Shown piece after piece: positions 8,760 through 17,262 of a DNA stretch of 64,000 bases. A program made the translations under genes and the position numbers. Position 1 is the first letter of the stretch, and each line of letters starts with the position of its first letter. The stretch comes from Lewinellaceae bacterium (GTDB lineage: Bacteria > Bacteroidota > Bacteroidia > Chitinophagales > Saprospiraceae), in assembly GCA_020636045.1 (NCBI GenBank), contig JACJYP010000002.1, positions 62,001-126,000 of the forward strand. The letters run 5' to 3'. The notes below the pieces were generated by a model. That model was not told the origin of the DNA, ran no database searches, and saw nothing but the letters and a program-made list of their open reading frames with translations.

Positions 8760-9464
8760 TCAGTTTCTGTCCTGCACCTGCTGGTTCAGCTGCACTTCCA
8801 GCACGCCGTCCATGGTTTTCAGCATGTCGACCAGTGTTTTCCCTTCCACTTCCGTAGCGTCGTACGCCACCCGCCAGATGTTTTCCTCGGAGATGCGGCG
8901 CACGAGTCGAAGTTTGATGTCGGTAAATTGTGTGATCCAGTTGCCGGCGTTGATCCCGGGTTTCAGTTTCACGATCACTTCCCTGCGGTGATCAGGGGCA
9001 ATCTCGTTCGGGTTGACCCCGCGTTTTACCTGGAATCCGTGTGCTTCGGCGAGCGTTTTCAGCATTTCTTCGAGTTCGAGCAGCGGTGCGGGCCGATCGA
9101 TCGACCCTTTTACAGTCTTTACATTTTCCCCTCTAAAGGCGCTCATCGTCGTAAAAGGAGCATCCACCACTTCCGTTTTAATGACGTCGGGGTATTGCCA
9201 GAGATCGACTTCGTTCACTTTTGATTTCAGGCCCTTCAATTCGGCAGCAGTGAGCTGGAAGGAATCCAGCCCCGTTTTTTCCGTAAACCGCATGCCCTCG
9301 TAGCGGACCAGGCCGCTGTGCAATACGGTGAGTTTGTACACCGGACAAAAACCAAAACAGGGTCCCGTTTGCATCTCTACTACCGGCGAATGCAGGTCAA
9401 CCTTGCTGCATTTTTCCGAAGCGACCACCACCAGCGCTCCCAGCGCGAATATCAGCGTTTTCAT
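8760..9464 (-). CDS. DUF6438 domain protein
   Basis: 234 residues. A short hydrophobic N-terminus (MKTLIFALGALVVVAS) looks like a signal peptide. The DUF6438 signature follows: TGPCFGFCPVYKLTVLHSG (33-51), with two cysteines that could be redox or metal sites, and then the WQYPDVIKTEVVDAPFTTMS region. The C-terminal half (HRREVIVKLKPGINAGNWI) forms a second, ferredoxin-like looking domain. The function of DUF6438 is not known. Likely periplasmic. Confidence 0.75.
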   Translation of the reverse strand: MKTLIFALGALVVVASEKCSKVDLHSPVVEMQTGPCFGFCPVYKLTVLHSGLVRYEGMRFTEKTGLDSFQLTAAELKGLKSKVNEVDLWQYPDVIKTEVVDAPFTTMSAFRGENVKTVKGSIDRPAPLLELEEMLKTLAEAHGFQVKRGVNPNEIAPDHRREVIVKLKPGINAGNWITQFTDIKLRLVRRISEENIWRVAYDATEVEGKTLVDMLKTMDGVLEVQLNQQVQDRN

Positions 9465-9492
9465 GGTATGTATTTTTTAATGATCAGTCGGT

Positions 9493-10671
9493 TCAGGCTA
9501 CATCCCAGATCTTTGCAGGCCGTTCTTTTTTCCAGTATCGCCGCCAGAGGCCTTTTACAATGACCAGGATCACGATGGGAATGGCCGGCGTGGGCATTTC
9601 CTGCGGGATGAATTTCCAGAAGATCAGCGTAAGCGCGGCCAGGATGGCCGTTCCGGAAAAGTAGTTATCCATGAGTTCGGTACGCCGGTTGCGCCAGAAA
9701 ACCAGCAGATGCGTCGGCAAGGCCCACAATATATTCAGGTTCATTTTTGTGGAAGAATGGTCGGTAGCGAACCACAAAAAGGCAATGATGAGGCCTGCAA
9801 GACCCAGCACGAGCCAGAAAATGAAATCGAAGATCCGTTCGGTGCGCGGATTGGCCATACTCAGCAAACCGATCACCGCCACAAGACACATCACCAGCAG
9901 CGGGCTGTCGAAAAAGCCGGCCTTTACGCTGGCTTCGGGAAACGACCATTCGGGGATGCGGCGCCCGGATGCCACCAGCGGCCCTGCCGGAATCTGTGTA
10001 TGCGCGAAAATGTCGTGCATGTGGTCGGGCAGGAACATAAAATCTTCGGGACTTGCGCGCCGGTCGGCGGAATATCCCAGCACCAGATCGATGCCAAAAC
10101 GGGTCCAGGGCATTTTCGTCAGGTAGGGATGCAGGAGCTGGCGCATCGTGCTGCCGAGCGCCAGGTGGCTGCTGTCAAAAGTGATCTCCTGGTAAAAAGT
10201 CTCTTTAACGATATCGCGGATGCGGGTGGCGCAGTTGTCGTAAAAAAAGTCGTACTGGTAATACCGGTTTTGTTCCAGCGCGTTGGTTTCCAGCAATTCG
10301 AATATCCGCTGCCTCTGGTCCTGGCGGAGGTTCAGCAACTGCTCCTGCATGGGCCTGCGGTCCTGAAAATTGCTGTATTCGAAGCTGCGGTACGATTCGA
10401 TGTTGAGAAAATAGCGCAGTTTACCCCGGCAGAATTTCAGGATGAAGTACGGCTGATTGAAATCGAAAGTGCCGTAATTATAGCAGCGGTCGATTCTGTT
10501 TTGCGGATCGCGTACGCGCAAGGCGCTGTGCCCGAAAGTGCTGTACAGATATTCGCCGGGCGCTACGGTCATCAGGCTGATCGTTGCCCGTTCGGACAGC
10601 GTCGTGGCCGATTGCGCAAAGGTTTGAGCGGCGCATATCAGGGCAAACGCGAATAAACAGAGTCGTTTCAT
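9493..10671 (-). CDS. DUF4105 (Lnb N-terminal periplasmic domain) membrane protein
   Basis: About 392 residues from the ATG at 10671, which begins a clear signal peptide (MKRLCLFAFALICAAQTFAQ). The longer frame to 10731 adds a non-hydrophobic leader and is rejected. The DUF4105 core is visible: STFGHSALRVRDP, YNYGTFDFNQPYFILKFC and FFYDNCATRIRD, with conserved His, Cys and Asp as in NlpC/P60-like papain folds. The C-terminal third has four or five membrane helices. An envelope peptidase-like role is inferred from the fold; the substrate is unknown. Confidence 0.85.
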   Translation of the reverse strand: MKRLCLFAFALICAAQTFAQSATTLSERATISLMTVAPGEYLYSTFGHSALRVRDPQNRIDRCYNYGTFDFNQPYFILKFCRGKLRYFLNIESYRSFEYSNFQDRRPMQEQLLNLRQDQRQRIFELLETNALEQNRYYQYDFFYDNCATRIRDIVKETFYQEITFDSSHLALGSTMRQLLHPYLTKMPWTRFGIDLVLGYSADRRASPEDFMFLPDHMHDIFAHTQIPAGPLVASGRRIPEWSFPEASVKAGFFDSPLLVMCLVAVIGLLSMANPRTERIFDFIFWLVLGLAGLIIAFLWFATDHSSTKMNLNILWALPTHLLVFWRNRRTELMDNYFSGTAILAALTLIFWKFIPQEMPTPAIPIVILVIVKGLWRRYWKKERPAKIWDVA

Positions 10672-10763
10672 AAAGAGGCTTTTGCCGGGCGAAGATGCGG
10701 AATTATGCCCGGATTCCTTTGGCCCGCGCAATTTTCAGTGCCGGACGATGCTGCTTTTTTGCG

Positions 10764-11264
10764 TTAACCTGCCAGGCCGGATATTGCATTCCAGGCCCAT
10801 ATGCCCAGCATGGCGGCGACTTTCCAGATGCCCCAGATCAGGAAGATAAACACAGCGAAAAAGAACAGGCCCAGGATAGCGGCAGACCAACGTGCGGGTG
10901 GCCGGATTTTGCCTTCGGCATAGTATTTTTTCAGCAGTTCCACGTTGCGGCGATTGGCCTTGAACCCGAAATCGAACAGGTCGCCGGCGACCGGCACGAC
11001 ACCCACTACCGCATCCAGGGTGAAATTGCCCATCATGCGCAGCATCAGGATCGGACCGGCGCCCCGCTTCATCATGATGCGCAGCAGAAATCCCGAAACT
11101 ACGAACCCGGCTACATCGCCGACATAAGGCACCAGGCCGATCAGCGCATCGAGGCCAAACCGGATGTTAGTACCGGGTATCCTGAAGCGATTGTCGAGCA
11201 GCGAAGCCAGCGTTTCGAGATGCTCCATTTCGGGTGGCAGTTGCTGCGGGTCCGTAGTATCCAT
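10764..11264 (-). CDS. DUF4112 membrane protein
   Basis: 166 residues. Family features are a leading LDNRFRIPGTNIRFGLDALI, GLVPYVGDVAGF and a second GD motif in VVPVAGDLFDFGFKANRRN, followed by a C-terminal hydrophobic hairpin. The family is small and uncharacterised. The gene starts 6 bases after the stop of the glucosaminidase gene, so the two are probably co-transcribed. Confidence 0.85.
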   Translation of the reverse strand: MDTTDPQQLPPEMEHLETLASLLDNRFRIPGTNIRFGLDALIGLVPYVGDVAGFVVSGFLLRIMMKRGAGPILMLRMMGNFTLDAVVGVVPVAGDLFDFGFKANRRNVELLKKYYAEGKIRPPARWSAAILGLFFFAVFIFLIWGIWKVAAMLGIWAWNAISGLAG

Positions 11265-11270
11265 GGGTGC

Positions 11271-12746
11271 TTATTTTACCCGCAGTCGCTGGCCGATCCG
11301 CACGACGTTATCGGGCAGGTTGTTCAGCTGTTTGATCCGTTCAACGCTTGTGTTGTATTTTCTGGAAATACTGTACAAAGTGTCGCCCTTTACCACCAGG
11401 TGATAACCATCGCCCACTACAGGCGGCGTGACCGGTGACGGAACGTTCGGGGATTGCGGCTGCGTCGTTTCGTCCTGCCCGGGCTGGTTGGGCGTCGGGT
11501 CGGGCGGGTAGGGTACGCCGATTACGACCGGCGGTTTCATATCGTTGCCCTGGTCGGGCTGAGCGGGTTTGTTGGGATCGGGTGTTTCTCCTCCGATCGG
11601 ATCCAGGTAGCCGCTGTCATCGGGTTCCATGGTTTCATTGACAGGGGGCAATGGTGCCGGAGCGCCGGGTTGGTTGGGCGAAGGGTCGCTATTGACGTCG
11701 CGCAGCCGCAATTCATCGCTTTGCGGACGCTTGCCCTTCAGCCGCACGCGCTCGCCGATCGCCGGCTCCTGGCCCTGGGTGACCCGGTTTCGATCGAGCA
11801 GTTTGGAGAGCCGGATGCCGTAGAGTTGCGCGATATCGAACATGGTTTCTCCTTCCTTCACGTAGTGTTCCTTGGCCCGGCCGTTCCACTTGTCCTTTTT
11901 TTGCTGAATAAATACCCGGGTGCCGGCTTTCAACTGCTGCACCGGCGTGTAGCCCCGGTCGTTGTAGGCGACGAGTTTGCTGGTACCCAGGCGATATGCC
12001 TTGGCGACGTCGGTCAGGGTTTCGCCTTCCCTGGCGAGGATCACCTTGGTGTCGTTGATGCGGCCGATCCGGTTGGTGGGGTTGGGCAGGGGAATATCGG
12101 CGCCCGTCGACCCGCCGGCGCCGGGGTCCACCGGATTGGGCACACTGCCCCGCGCGATATCGTATTCGTAGAGTTTGTACCGCTCGATGATATCGATCAG
12201 TTTTTCAGAATACGTATTGGAGGTAGAATACCCCGCAGCTTCAAGGCCTTCTGCCCAGCCCCTGTAATCGTTGCGGTCGAGTTTGAAAAGAAAGCCGTAG
12301 CGGTACTCTTTCCTCGGGTCGCGCAGGAATTCGCCGTGGTCATGAAAACTGTCTTCTACCTTGTCGTATTTCCGGAAGCAGGATTCGATCAGGTTGCCGT
12401 TGGCATCCCGGTCGTCATCTTTTTTCTGGTAGGTCTTTCCGTTCCAGCCGGTCCCGCATTTAATACCGAAGTGGTTGTTGGCGTTTTGAGCGAGTTCGCT
12501 GGTGCCGGCGCCGCTTTCCAGAATGCCTTGTGCGAGGGTGATGCTGGCGGGGATGCCGTCACGTTCCATTTCCAGGATGGCCGACGAACCGAATCTGTCG
12601 GCATACACCTGATTGCGGTCGCCGCCGGATCTGCTGCTCAGCGCGGAAGGAGCGGAGGATGTCTGGGTTTTGCTGCTTTTTTTCACAGAACTACACGCCT
12701 GCATCAGCAATGCGGACAGTAGCAAAAGAGGAAAAATACGTTTCAT
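11271..12746 (-). CDS. LysM-containing glucosaminidase lipoprotein (GH73)
   Basis: Cell-wall hydrolase cutting next to N-acetylglucosamine in peptidoglycan. 491 residues from the ATG at 12746, which begins a lipoprotein signal ending at Cys18 (ALLMQAC); the longer open frame to 13238 is upstream non-coding DNA. The GH73 domain (about 45-215) has FGSSAILEMERDGIPASITL, AQGILESGAGTSELA with the likely catalytic Glu, NHFGIKCG and AAGYSTSNTYSEKL. Three LysM peptidoglycan-binding modules follow (REGETLTDVAKAY, KEGETMFDIAQLYGI and KGDTLYSISRKYN), separated by a Pro/Gly-rich linker. It is divergent from rmlD, and a TACATTTG box on the minus strand (12827-12820) is its likely -7 element. Confidence 0.92.
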   Translation of the reverse strand: MKRIFPLLLLSALLMQACSSVKKSSKTQTSSAPSALSSRSGGDRNQVYADRFGSSAILEMERDGIPASITLAQGILESGAGTSELAQNANNHFGIKCGTGWNGKTYQKKDDDRDANGNLIESCFRKYDKVEDSFHDHGEFLRDPRKEYRYGFLFKLDRNDYRGWAEGLEAAGYSTSNTYSEKLIDIIERYKLYEYDIARGSVPNPVDPGAGGSTGADIPLPNPTNRIGRINDTKVILAREGETLTDVAKAYRLGTSKLVAYNDRGYTPVQQLKAGTRVFIQQKKDKWNGRAKEHYVKEGETMFDIAQLYGIRLSKLLDRNRVTQGQEPAIGERVRLKGKRPQSDELRLRDVNSDPSPNQPGAPAPLPPVNETMEPDDSGYLDPIGGETPDPNKPAQPDQGNDMKPPVVIGVPYPPDPTPNQPGQDETTQPQSPNVPSPVTPPVVGDGYHLVVKGDTLYSISRKYNTSVERIKQLNNLPDNVVRIGQRLRVK

Positions 12747-12930
12747 GTGGACTAAAGAATGATGTTCGGTTTCAGAAAAGATCGGTAGCATACAGGCCGG
12801 GCGCAGGGTTTTCGCCGGCCAAATGTAAAAACGCCTTAACAAAAAAACTATTACGAATGCACCGATCTCCTGATCTGGAGGGTGAAGATAATGCGCCGGG
12901 AGCGAGGGCGCCGCCTTTTCGTGAAAGATG

Positions 12931-12938
12931 TACTTTTG
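12931..12938 (+). promoter_or_regulatory. Candidate -7 box upstream of rmlD
   Basis: TACTTTTG matches TAnnTTTG and lies 56 bases before the rmlD ATG. No convincing -33 TTG is seen at the right distance, so only the -7 element supports it. Confidence 0.4.
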
Positions 12939-12993
12939 CCGCCCGGGTCGATTTATTAACCGGCGGCCTTTCCAAATATATCGTTTTAGTCTC

Positions 12994-13860
12994 ATGACCA
13001 TATTGATCACAGGCGCTAACGGGCAGGTAGGACAATGCTTCCGCCAGTTGGCTGCGACATATCCGGACTGGCAATTTGTTTTTGCCGATATAGACGAGGT
13101 CGATATTACGAACGGGAAAGCCGTATTTTCATTTTTTAAAAACCTGGACAGGGCAGGGTTGCAATGGTGCATCAATTGTGCGGCATATACGGCGGTAGAT
13201 AAAGCGGAGAGCGAACCCCTTTTGGCGCGCCGGATCAATGTGAACGGAGCGCGTTATCTGGCGGAGGCCTGTGCCGCTCGCGGCATTCCCGTCGTTCACC
13301 TTTCCACGGATTACGTGTACCACAATCGCCAGAACACCCCGTTTGTGGAAACGGACGCGGTCAGCCCGAAAAGCGTGTATGCCCGCACCAAACTGGCGGG
13401 CGACCGGGCGGTGTTACGCGCCAACCCGCAGGCCATGGTGATCCGCACTTCCTGGGTGTATTCTCCCTTCGGCGCCAATTTCGTAAAAACCATGTTGCGC
13501 CTCGGTACCGAACGCTCCGAACTAAAGGTCGTATTCGACCAGATCGGCACGCCTACCTATGCCCCCGATCTGGCAGCAGCGATCCTGAGCATTATCAAAC
13601 AGTCTGAAAAAACGTCCTTTTCGGGTATCTGGCATTATTCCAACGAAGGCGTGACCAGCTGGTATGACTTTGCCCGGGCCATTTTTGAGATCAGGGGGAT
13701 CGATTGCCGGGTACGTCCGATCGTAACGGCAGAATATCCCACGCCGGCTGCCCGGCCGCCGTTCAGTGTGCTGAACAAAGCAAAGATCAAGGATGCATTC
13801 GGCCTGGAAATACCGCACTGGCGCGAAAGCCTGCAACAATGCCTGGCGCTTTTGCCCTGA
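12994..13860 (+). CDS. rfbD: dTDP-4-dehydrorhamnose reductase
   Basis: NAD(P)H-dependent last step of dTDP-L-rhamnose synthesis, an extended short-chain dehydrogenase. 288 residues, the usual length. The ATG at 12994 places the Rossmann motif GANGQVGQ at 7-14; 22 extra upstream codons have no family match. Further motifs are STDYVYHNRQNTPFVE, the catalytic YARTKLAGD with Tyr129 and Lys133, and the sugar-binding SGIWHYSNEGVTSWYDFA. The other three rml genes are not in the window. Confidence 0.93.
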   Translation: MTILITGANGQVGQCFRQLAATYPDWQFVFADIDEVDITNGKAVFSFFKNLDRAGLQWCINCAAYTAVDKAESEPLLARRINVNGARYLAEACAARGIPVVHLSTDYVYHNRQNTPFVETDAVSPKSVYARTKLAGDRAVLRANPQAMVIRTSWVYSPFGANFVKTMLRLGTERSELKVVFDQIGTPTYAPDLAAAILSIIKQSEKTSFSGIWHYSNEGVTSWYDFARAIFEIRGIDCRVRPIVTAEYPTPAARPPFSVLNKAKIKDAFGLEIPHWRESLQQCLALLP

Positions 13861-13954
13861 AAGAGAGACAGGCCGCTCCCTGCAAAAACCGGAACGGTTG
13901 TGCGTTTTTTGAATTAAATTTTGTCAATTTGCACAAGGAAAACGCCCGTACCGC

Positions 13955-14902
13955 ATGGAAATCAACGAAATCATTGCTACAACCCGCTCGCTGCTACAGC
14001 AAGGTGATACCGGCAAGGCGCTTCGGGCCATTCTCGATCATCTCGAAAAAGATGCGCGCTTTGCCGAGACGACCCGTGTGCTCCAGCTTGCAGAGGCCAA
14101 CTATAACGCTGCACGACAACAGGAGTTGAAGGGTATTCTTTCGTTTCAGGAAGCGCAACGCCAGTATAGCCAGATCAACGATGCGCTGCTGAGCACGCTG
14201 GACACCATTGCCGCCGGCCCGCCTGCACAGCGGACGCTCGGTGCTCCGCCAGATAAATCGGTGCTGTACAAATGGTTGATCGGCGCGGCTGTCGTGCTGG
14301 CGCTGGGCCTGTTGCTCGGACTGTGGTTCTCAAGTCGCCAGGGCGATGCGGGTACCGGAACGAAGCCGGAAGCGGCCTGCCCCGCTTTTGCAGGGGCAGG
14401 ACAACGGGTGATCATCCTGCCGTTTCAGGACCTCGCCAATTCTCCGGCCAGCCCCGAACTGACCATTCAGTCGCGCATCCGTGAACTCTCCGGAAAGAAC
14501 GAATTCCCTACTCAGGTAGAGATCCTGGGCAATTACGATGTAAAAAAGAACAACCCCGATATCAGGACCGCCACGTCCATCGGGCAGCGCTGCATGGCCG
14601 ATCTCGTGATCTGGGGGCTTTATGAAAAATCGCCCGATTCTATCAAAGTGGACATACAATACGTATTCACCAAAAGCGGCGAACTGGGCCGCTCCGACGG
14701 GTTTCTGGCCTTCAAAGACCTGCCATCCCTGCGCGACGGACGTATGGTGCGCGGGCTCGACGACGCCATATTTGCCCTATGCGGGCTGATGGCCATTCAG
14801 GAGAAAAAAGGAGCCCTGGCGCAGCAGTGGTTCAAAAAAGTACACAATCCGCAGGAAACGGACAGGATGCTGATGAAAAAACTGGAGGAAACCCAGGAAT
14901 AA
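13955..14902 (+). CDS. Effector-associated-domain, single-TM, TolB-like protein
   Basis: 315 residues in three parts. Residues 1-85 are a small helical domain (LLQQGDTGKALRAILDHL ... ANYNAARQQELKGILSF ... EAQRQYSQINDALL) that strongly resembles the Bacteroidota effector-associated domain EAD11, which recruits partners in conflict and signalling proteins. One membrane helix (about 105-126) follows. The C-terminal part (150-300) has VIILPFQDLANSPASPEL, SRIRELSGKN and ADLVIWGLYE, like the TolB-N-like domain placed after cyclases, kinases and TPR proteins. Nothing else of a defence operon is adjacent. The domain calls are by eye; the function is unknown. Confidence 0.6.
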   Translation: MEINEIIATTRSLLQQGDTGKALRAILDHLEKDARFAETTRVLQLAEANYNAARQQELKGILSFQEAQRQYSQINDALLSTLDTIAAGPPAQRTLGAPPDKSVLYKWLIGAAVVLALGLLLGLWFSSRQGDAGTGTKPEAACPAFAGAGQRVIILPFQDLANSPASPELTIQSRIRELSGKNEFPTQVEILGNYDVKKNNPDIRTATSIGQRCMADLVIWGLYEKSPDSIKVDIQYVFTKSGELGRSDGFLAFKDLPSLRDGRMVRGLDDAIFALCGLMAIQEKKGALAQQWFKKVHNPQETDRMLMKKLEETQE

Positions 14903-14943
14903 GCGGAGGGAAATGCGATCTGTAACTCAGGGGACTAAACCAG

Positions 14944-15897
14944 TTACTTGGCGCTGCCGGCGGCCGACTCACGGGTATCGCCGACCGAAGATGTTCTGGC
15001 ATTGATGAGTTTCAGTTCGAGGCTGTCGAGGAAATCGATGGTCTCCTGCAGGCCGTTTAAAATGTGGGCGTTGGAAGGCAAAGCCACCTGATTTACAAAC
15101 AGTTGTGCGCCGGTGAGTAACACTTCCGCCGGCTTGGCCGCCTCACATGCCGCTTCCACATATGTCTGGATCGGGTGCCGGGGGATGGGCTCCTGAATGA
15201 TCGTAAAAACGTAATCGGGGCGCAGGGGCTGACAGGCATCCTCCAGGTCGCTCAAAGAAACCCGGTGACCGAGATATATGACCCGTTTGTGGCGGCTGCG
15301 CAGCAGGTAGTACATAAAAAGCAGGGTCAGTTCCTGCGATTCGTCGTCGGGCAGGTACAAAACAAATGTAGCGGCGTCCCTCGGCACTTCGGCCGATTCC
15401 TTGTCGATCGCCGCCATCAGTTTGCGCCGGATCAGATGGCCGATAAATTTTTCATGGGCGGGGCTGACGCTGTTGGTCAGCCACAGTACATTGAGTTTGT
15501 CCAGAAAAGGGTACACCAGTTCCACCATCGTGCGCTCGAAGCCGTTTTCCCAGGTATAAGTCGAGAAAATGCGGTCGAAAGTTGCCTCATCCAGATCGAT
15601 CATCGCCAGCGTGAGCGCATCGATCTGGGCGTTCTGGCTGCCGTTGTTTTCCGCAATATCGGCCACCCGCTCCGCGATCTCGTTGTCACTCATTTGCGCC
15701 AGTTTGCTGATCTTGTATCCATTCCTGTTGAGCAATGCGATATTGAACAGCAGCCGCAGATTTTCGTCGGTGTAATAGCGTATATTCGTTTCCGTACGGG
15801 CAGGTACCACCAGCCCGTATCGCTGCTCCCAGATACGGATCGTGTGGGCTTTGATGCCCGTCAACTTTTCCAGATCGCGGATTGAATAGATCGCCAT
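14944..15897 (-). CDS. MerR-family regulator with B12-binding-like domain
   Basis: 317 residues from the ATG at 15897; the 20 extra upstream codons lack a family match. The N-terminal winged helix is clear: YSIRDLEKLTGIKAHTIRIW and then EQRYGLVVPARTETNIRYYT. The C-terminus has the CarH/LitR layout of a helical cap plus a Rossmann-like B12 domain (VIYLGHRVSLSDLEDA). The cobalamin-ligand region, usually ExHExG, reads DESQELT here, so the axial His appears to be missing and it may not bind B12. It lies downstream of DUF4349 on the same strand and converges on the effector-domain gene. Targets are unknown. Confidence 0.85.
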   Translation of the reverse strand: MAIYSIRDLEKLTGIKAHTIRIWEQRYGLVVPARTETNIRYYTDENLRLLFNIALLNRNGYKISKLAQMSDNEIAERVADIAENNGSQNAQIDALTLAMIDLDEATFDRIFSTYTWENGFERTMVELVYPFLDKLNVLWLTNSVSPAHEKFIGHLIRRKLMAAIDKESAEVPRDAATFVLYLPDDESQELTLLFMYYLLRSRHKRVIYLGHRVSLSDLEDACQPLRPDYVFTIIQEPIPRHPIQTYVEAACEAAKPAEVLLTGAQLFVNQVALPSNAHILNGLQETIDFLDSLELKLINARTSSVGDTRESAAGSAK

Positions 15898-16121
15898 TTC
15901 TTTCCTGTTGTCGCTTGCCGAAGGTTGACTCGGTGTTAATGCCCTGGTTATCAGCACAAAACGATACGGCAGACTTTTTCAGGGCATTAAGTGTGTCAAA
16001 AATCAGTGAAACAGATGAATTTGTGGAATGTTCAGCCGTTTTTTTTGTCAATTGTTCAACAAGGATACCGACAAAACCCATGCCTAAAGTGCCGGGAAAG
16101 AAGTAGTGCACGGGCAATCCG

Positions 16122-17063
16122 TCAGGATTTTACCCGGCGGGGCCGCCATTTTCGCCAGATCAGAAACACTACCGCCGCGAGTAAAATGACACCCCAAAGC
16201 CGGAAGATACCGAGGCTGATGAATACGAGCAGTTCGCCGCCTTGCCGGAGCGCTTCAACGGCACGGCTGACAAAAGAACGCCCAGGTTCGTCATAATCAG
16301 CATAAGCGATCATGCTGCGGCGGAGTCTTGGCAAATCGTACATCTCTATCGTCACCGTGCTGTACCGCACGGCATCCTCGATCTTTAGCCGCTCCAGCCG
16401 GGCCCGGTCGGTAACGCTCCTGCTGCGCAGCCGGCGTTCCGTTTTGTCGCCCGTGGCTGCTACTACCTGTGCGATTTCGGGCGATTGCTGTAATTCCCGG
16501 TTGTAAAGTTCCTGCCGGAGTTGGGTCAGTTGCTGCTCCATCAACTGAAGGCCGACGTCTTCTGCCGATACCCGCCGGTAATCCGTAAGATCGGCCCACG
16601 CTGCGGCAGTCCGCAACAAGGTATCCAGATGCATGGCGGGCAGGCGCAGCACGATCTGGTGCTGCTCGCTGAAAAGGATCGTTTCGAGGGCTGAATCGCG
16701 ACTGACGGGTTCCATGTGGCGGCGTTCGATCTGGGTGTTCAGATCGCTGGAGATCACAAAGCCACCCAGACGGCGGGCCAGGTCCTCTATGCGCAGGCTT
16801 GTTTTTTGCACGTCCCCTGCCCGAAAACGCCAGGATGCTTTTCTGACGAAGGTTTTGATCGTATCCGCAGCCCCGATGGCGGCGACACTGGAGAAATAAT
16901 CGCGATCGGCGGGAGAAGTAGCAGGCGCTTTTTCCGGCTCATATGATTGCGCATAGTCTTCGGATGCAGGCGCCGACTTTGCAGATTGCTCGGGCGCCGA
17001 GCGGTTGCACGAAACGGCCAGACAGGTGACCATGAAAAACGCAGGCAATGCGGAAATTTTCAT
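16122..17063 (-). CDS. DUF4349 lipoprotein
   Basis: 313 residues with a lipobox at Cys19 (TCLAVSC). A disordered Ser/Ala/Pro stretch (20-60) is followed by the DUF4349 core: VRKASWRFRAGDVQKTSLR, LARRLGGFVISSDLN and TDYRRVSAEDVGLQLM. A predicted coiled coil (about 175-240, QQLTQLRQELYNRELQQ) and a final membrane helix with a basic end complete it. The family is widespread and uncharacterised. The region 17064-17262 upstream carries only the promoter of the divergent acyl-CoA dehydrogenase that I could recognise. Confidence 0.85.
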   Translation of the reverse strand: MKISALPAFFMVTCLAVSCNRSAPEQSAKSAPASEDYAQSYEPEKAPATSPADRDYFSSVAAIGAADTIKTFVRKASWRFRAGDVQKTSLRIEDLARRLGGFVISSDLNTQIERRHMEPVSRDSALETILFSEQHQIVLRLPAMHLDTLLRTAAAWADLTDYRRVSAEDVGLQLMEQQLTQLRQELYNRELQQSPEIAQVVAATGDKTERRLRSRSVTDRARLERLKIEDAVRYSTVTIEMYDLPRLRRSMIAYADYDEPGRSFVSRAVEALRQGGELLVFISLGIFRLWGVILLAAVVFLIWRKWRPRRVKS

Positions 17064-17182
17064 AAGATTGTTTTTTGAAAATGAATGTCCTGGAGGCTAA
17101 CCCAAACAGCCTCTAACAGGGCCGATTATGCGGCATGGTTCGGTTGCAGGATGATTGTCTGAAGAAAATTACATAACAGGCC

Positions 17183-17213
17183 TTGATAATTCAAAAGCCT
17201 GCTCATATCTTTG
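17183..17213 (+). promoter_or_regulatory. Promoter of the acyl-CoA dehydrogenase gene
   Basis: TTG (17183-17185), 20 bases, then TATCTTTG (17206-17213). A start near 17220 gives a leader of about 40 bases before the ATG at 17263. Confidence 0.75.
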
Positions 17214-17262
17214 TAGCGAAAATTCGCTATTCTTTTAAATTTTCTCAATACATTTATAAAAT

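Noticed and set aside
11454..12722. 422-codon frame antisense to the LysM glucosaminidase
   Set aside because: Val/Gly/Ala-rich shadow without motifs; the minus frame has a GH73 domain and three LysM modules.
12747..13238. 164-residue N-terminal extension of the glucosaminidase
   Set aside because: It overlaps the divergent rmlD gene and its promoter; the lipoprotein signal starts at 12746.
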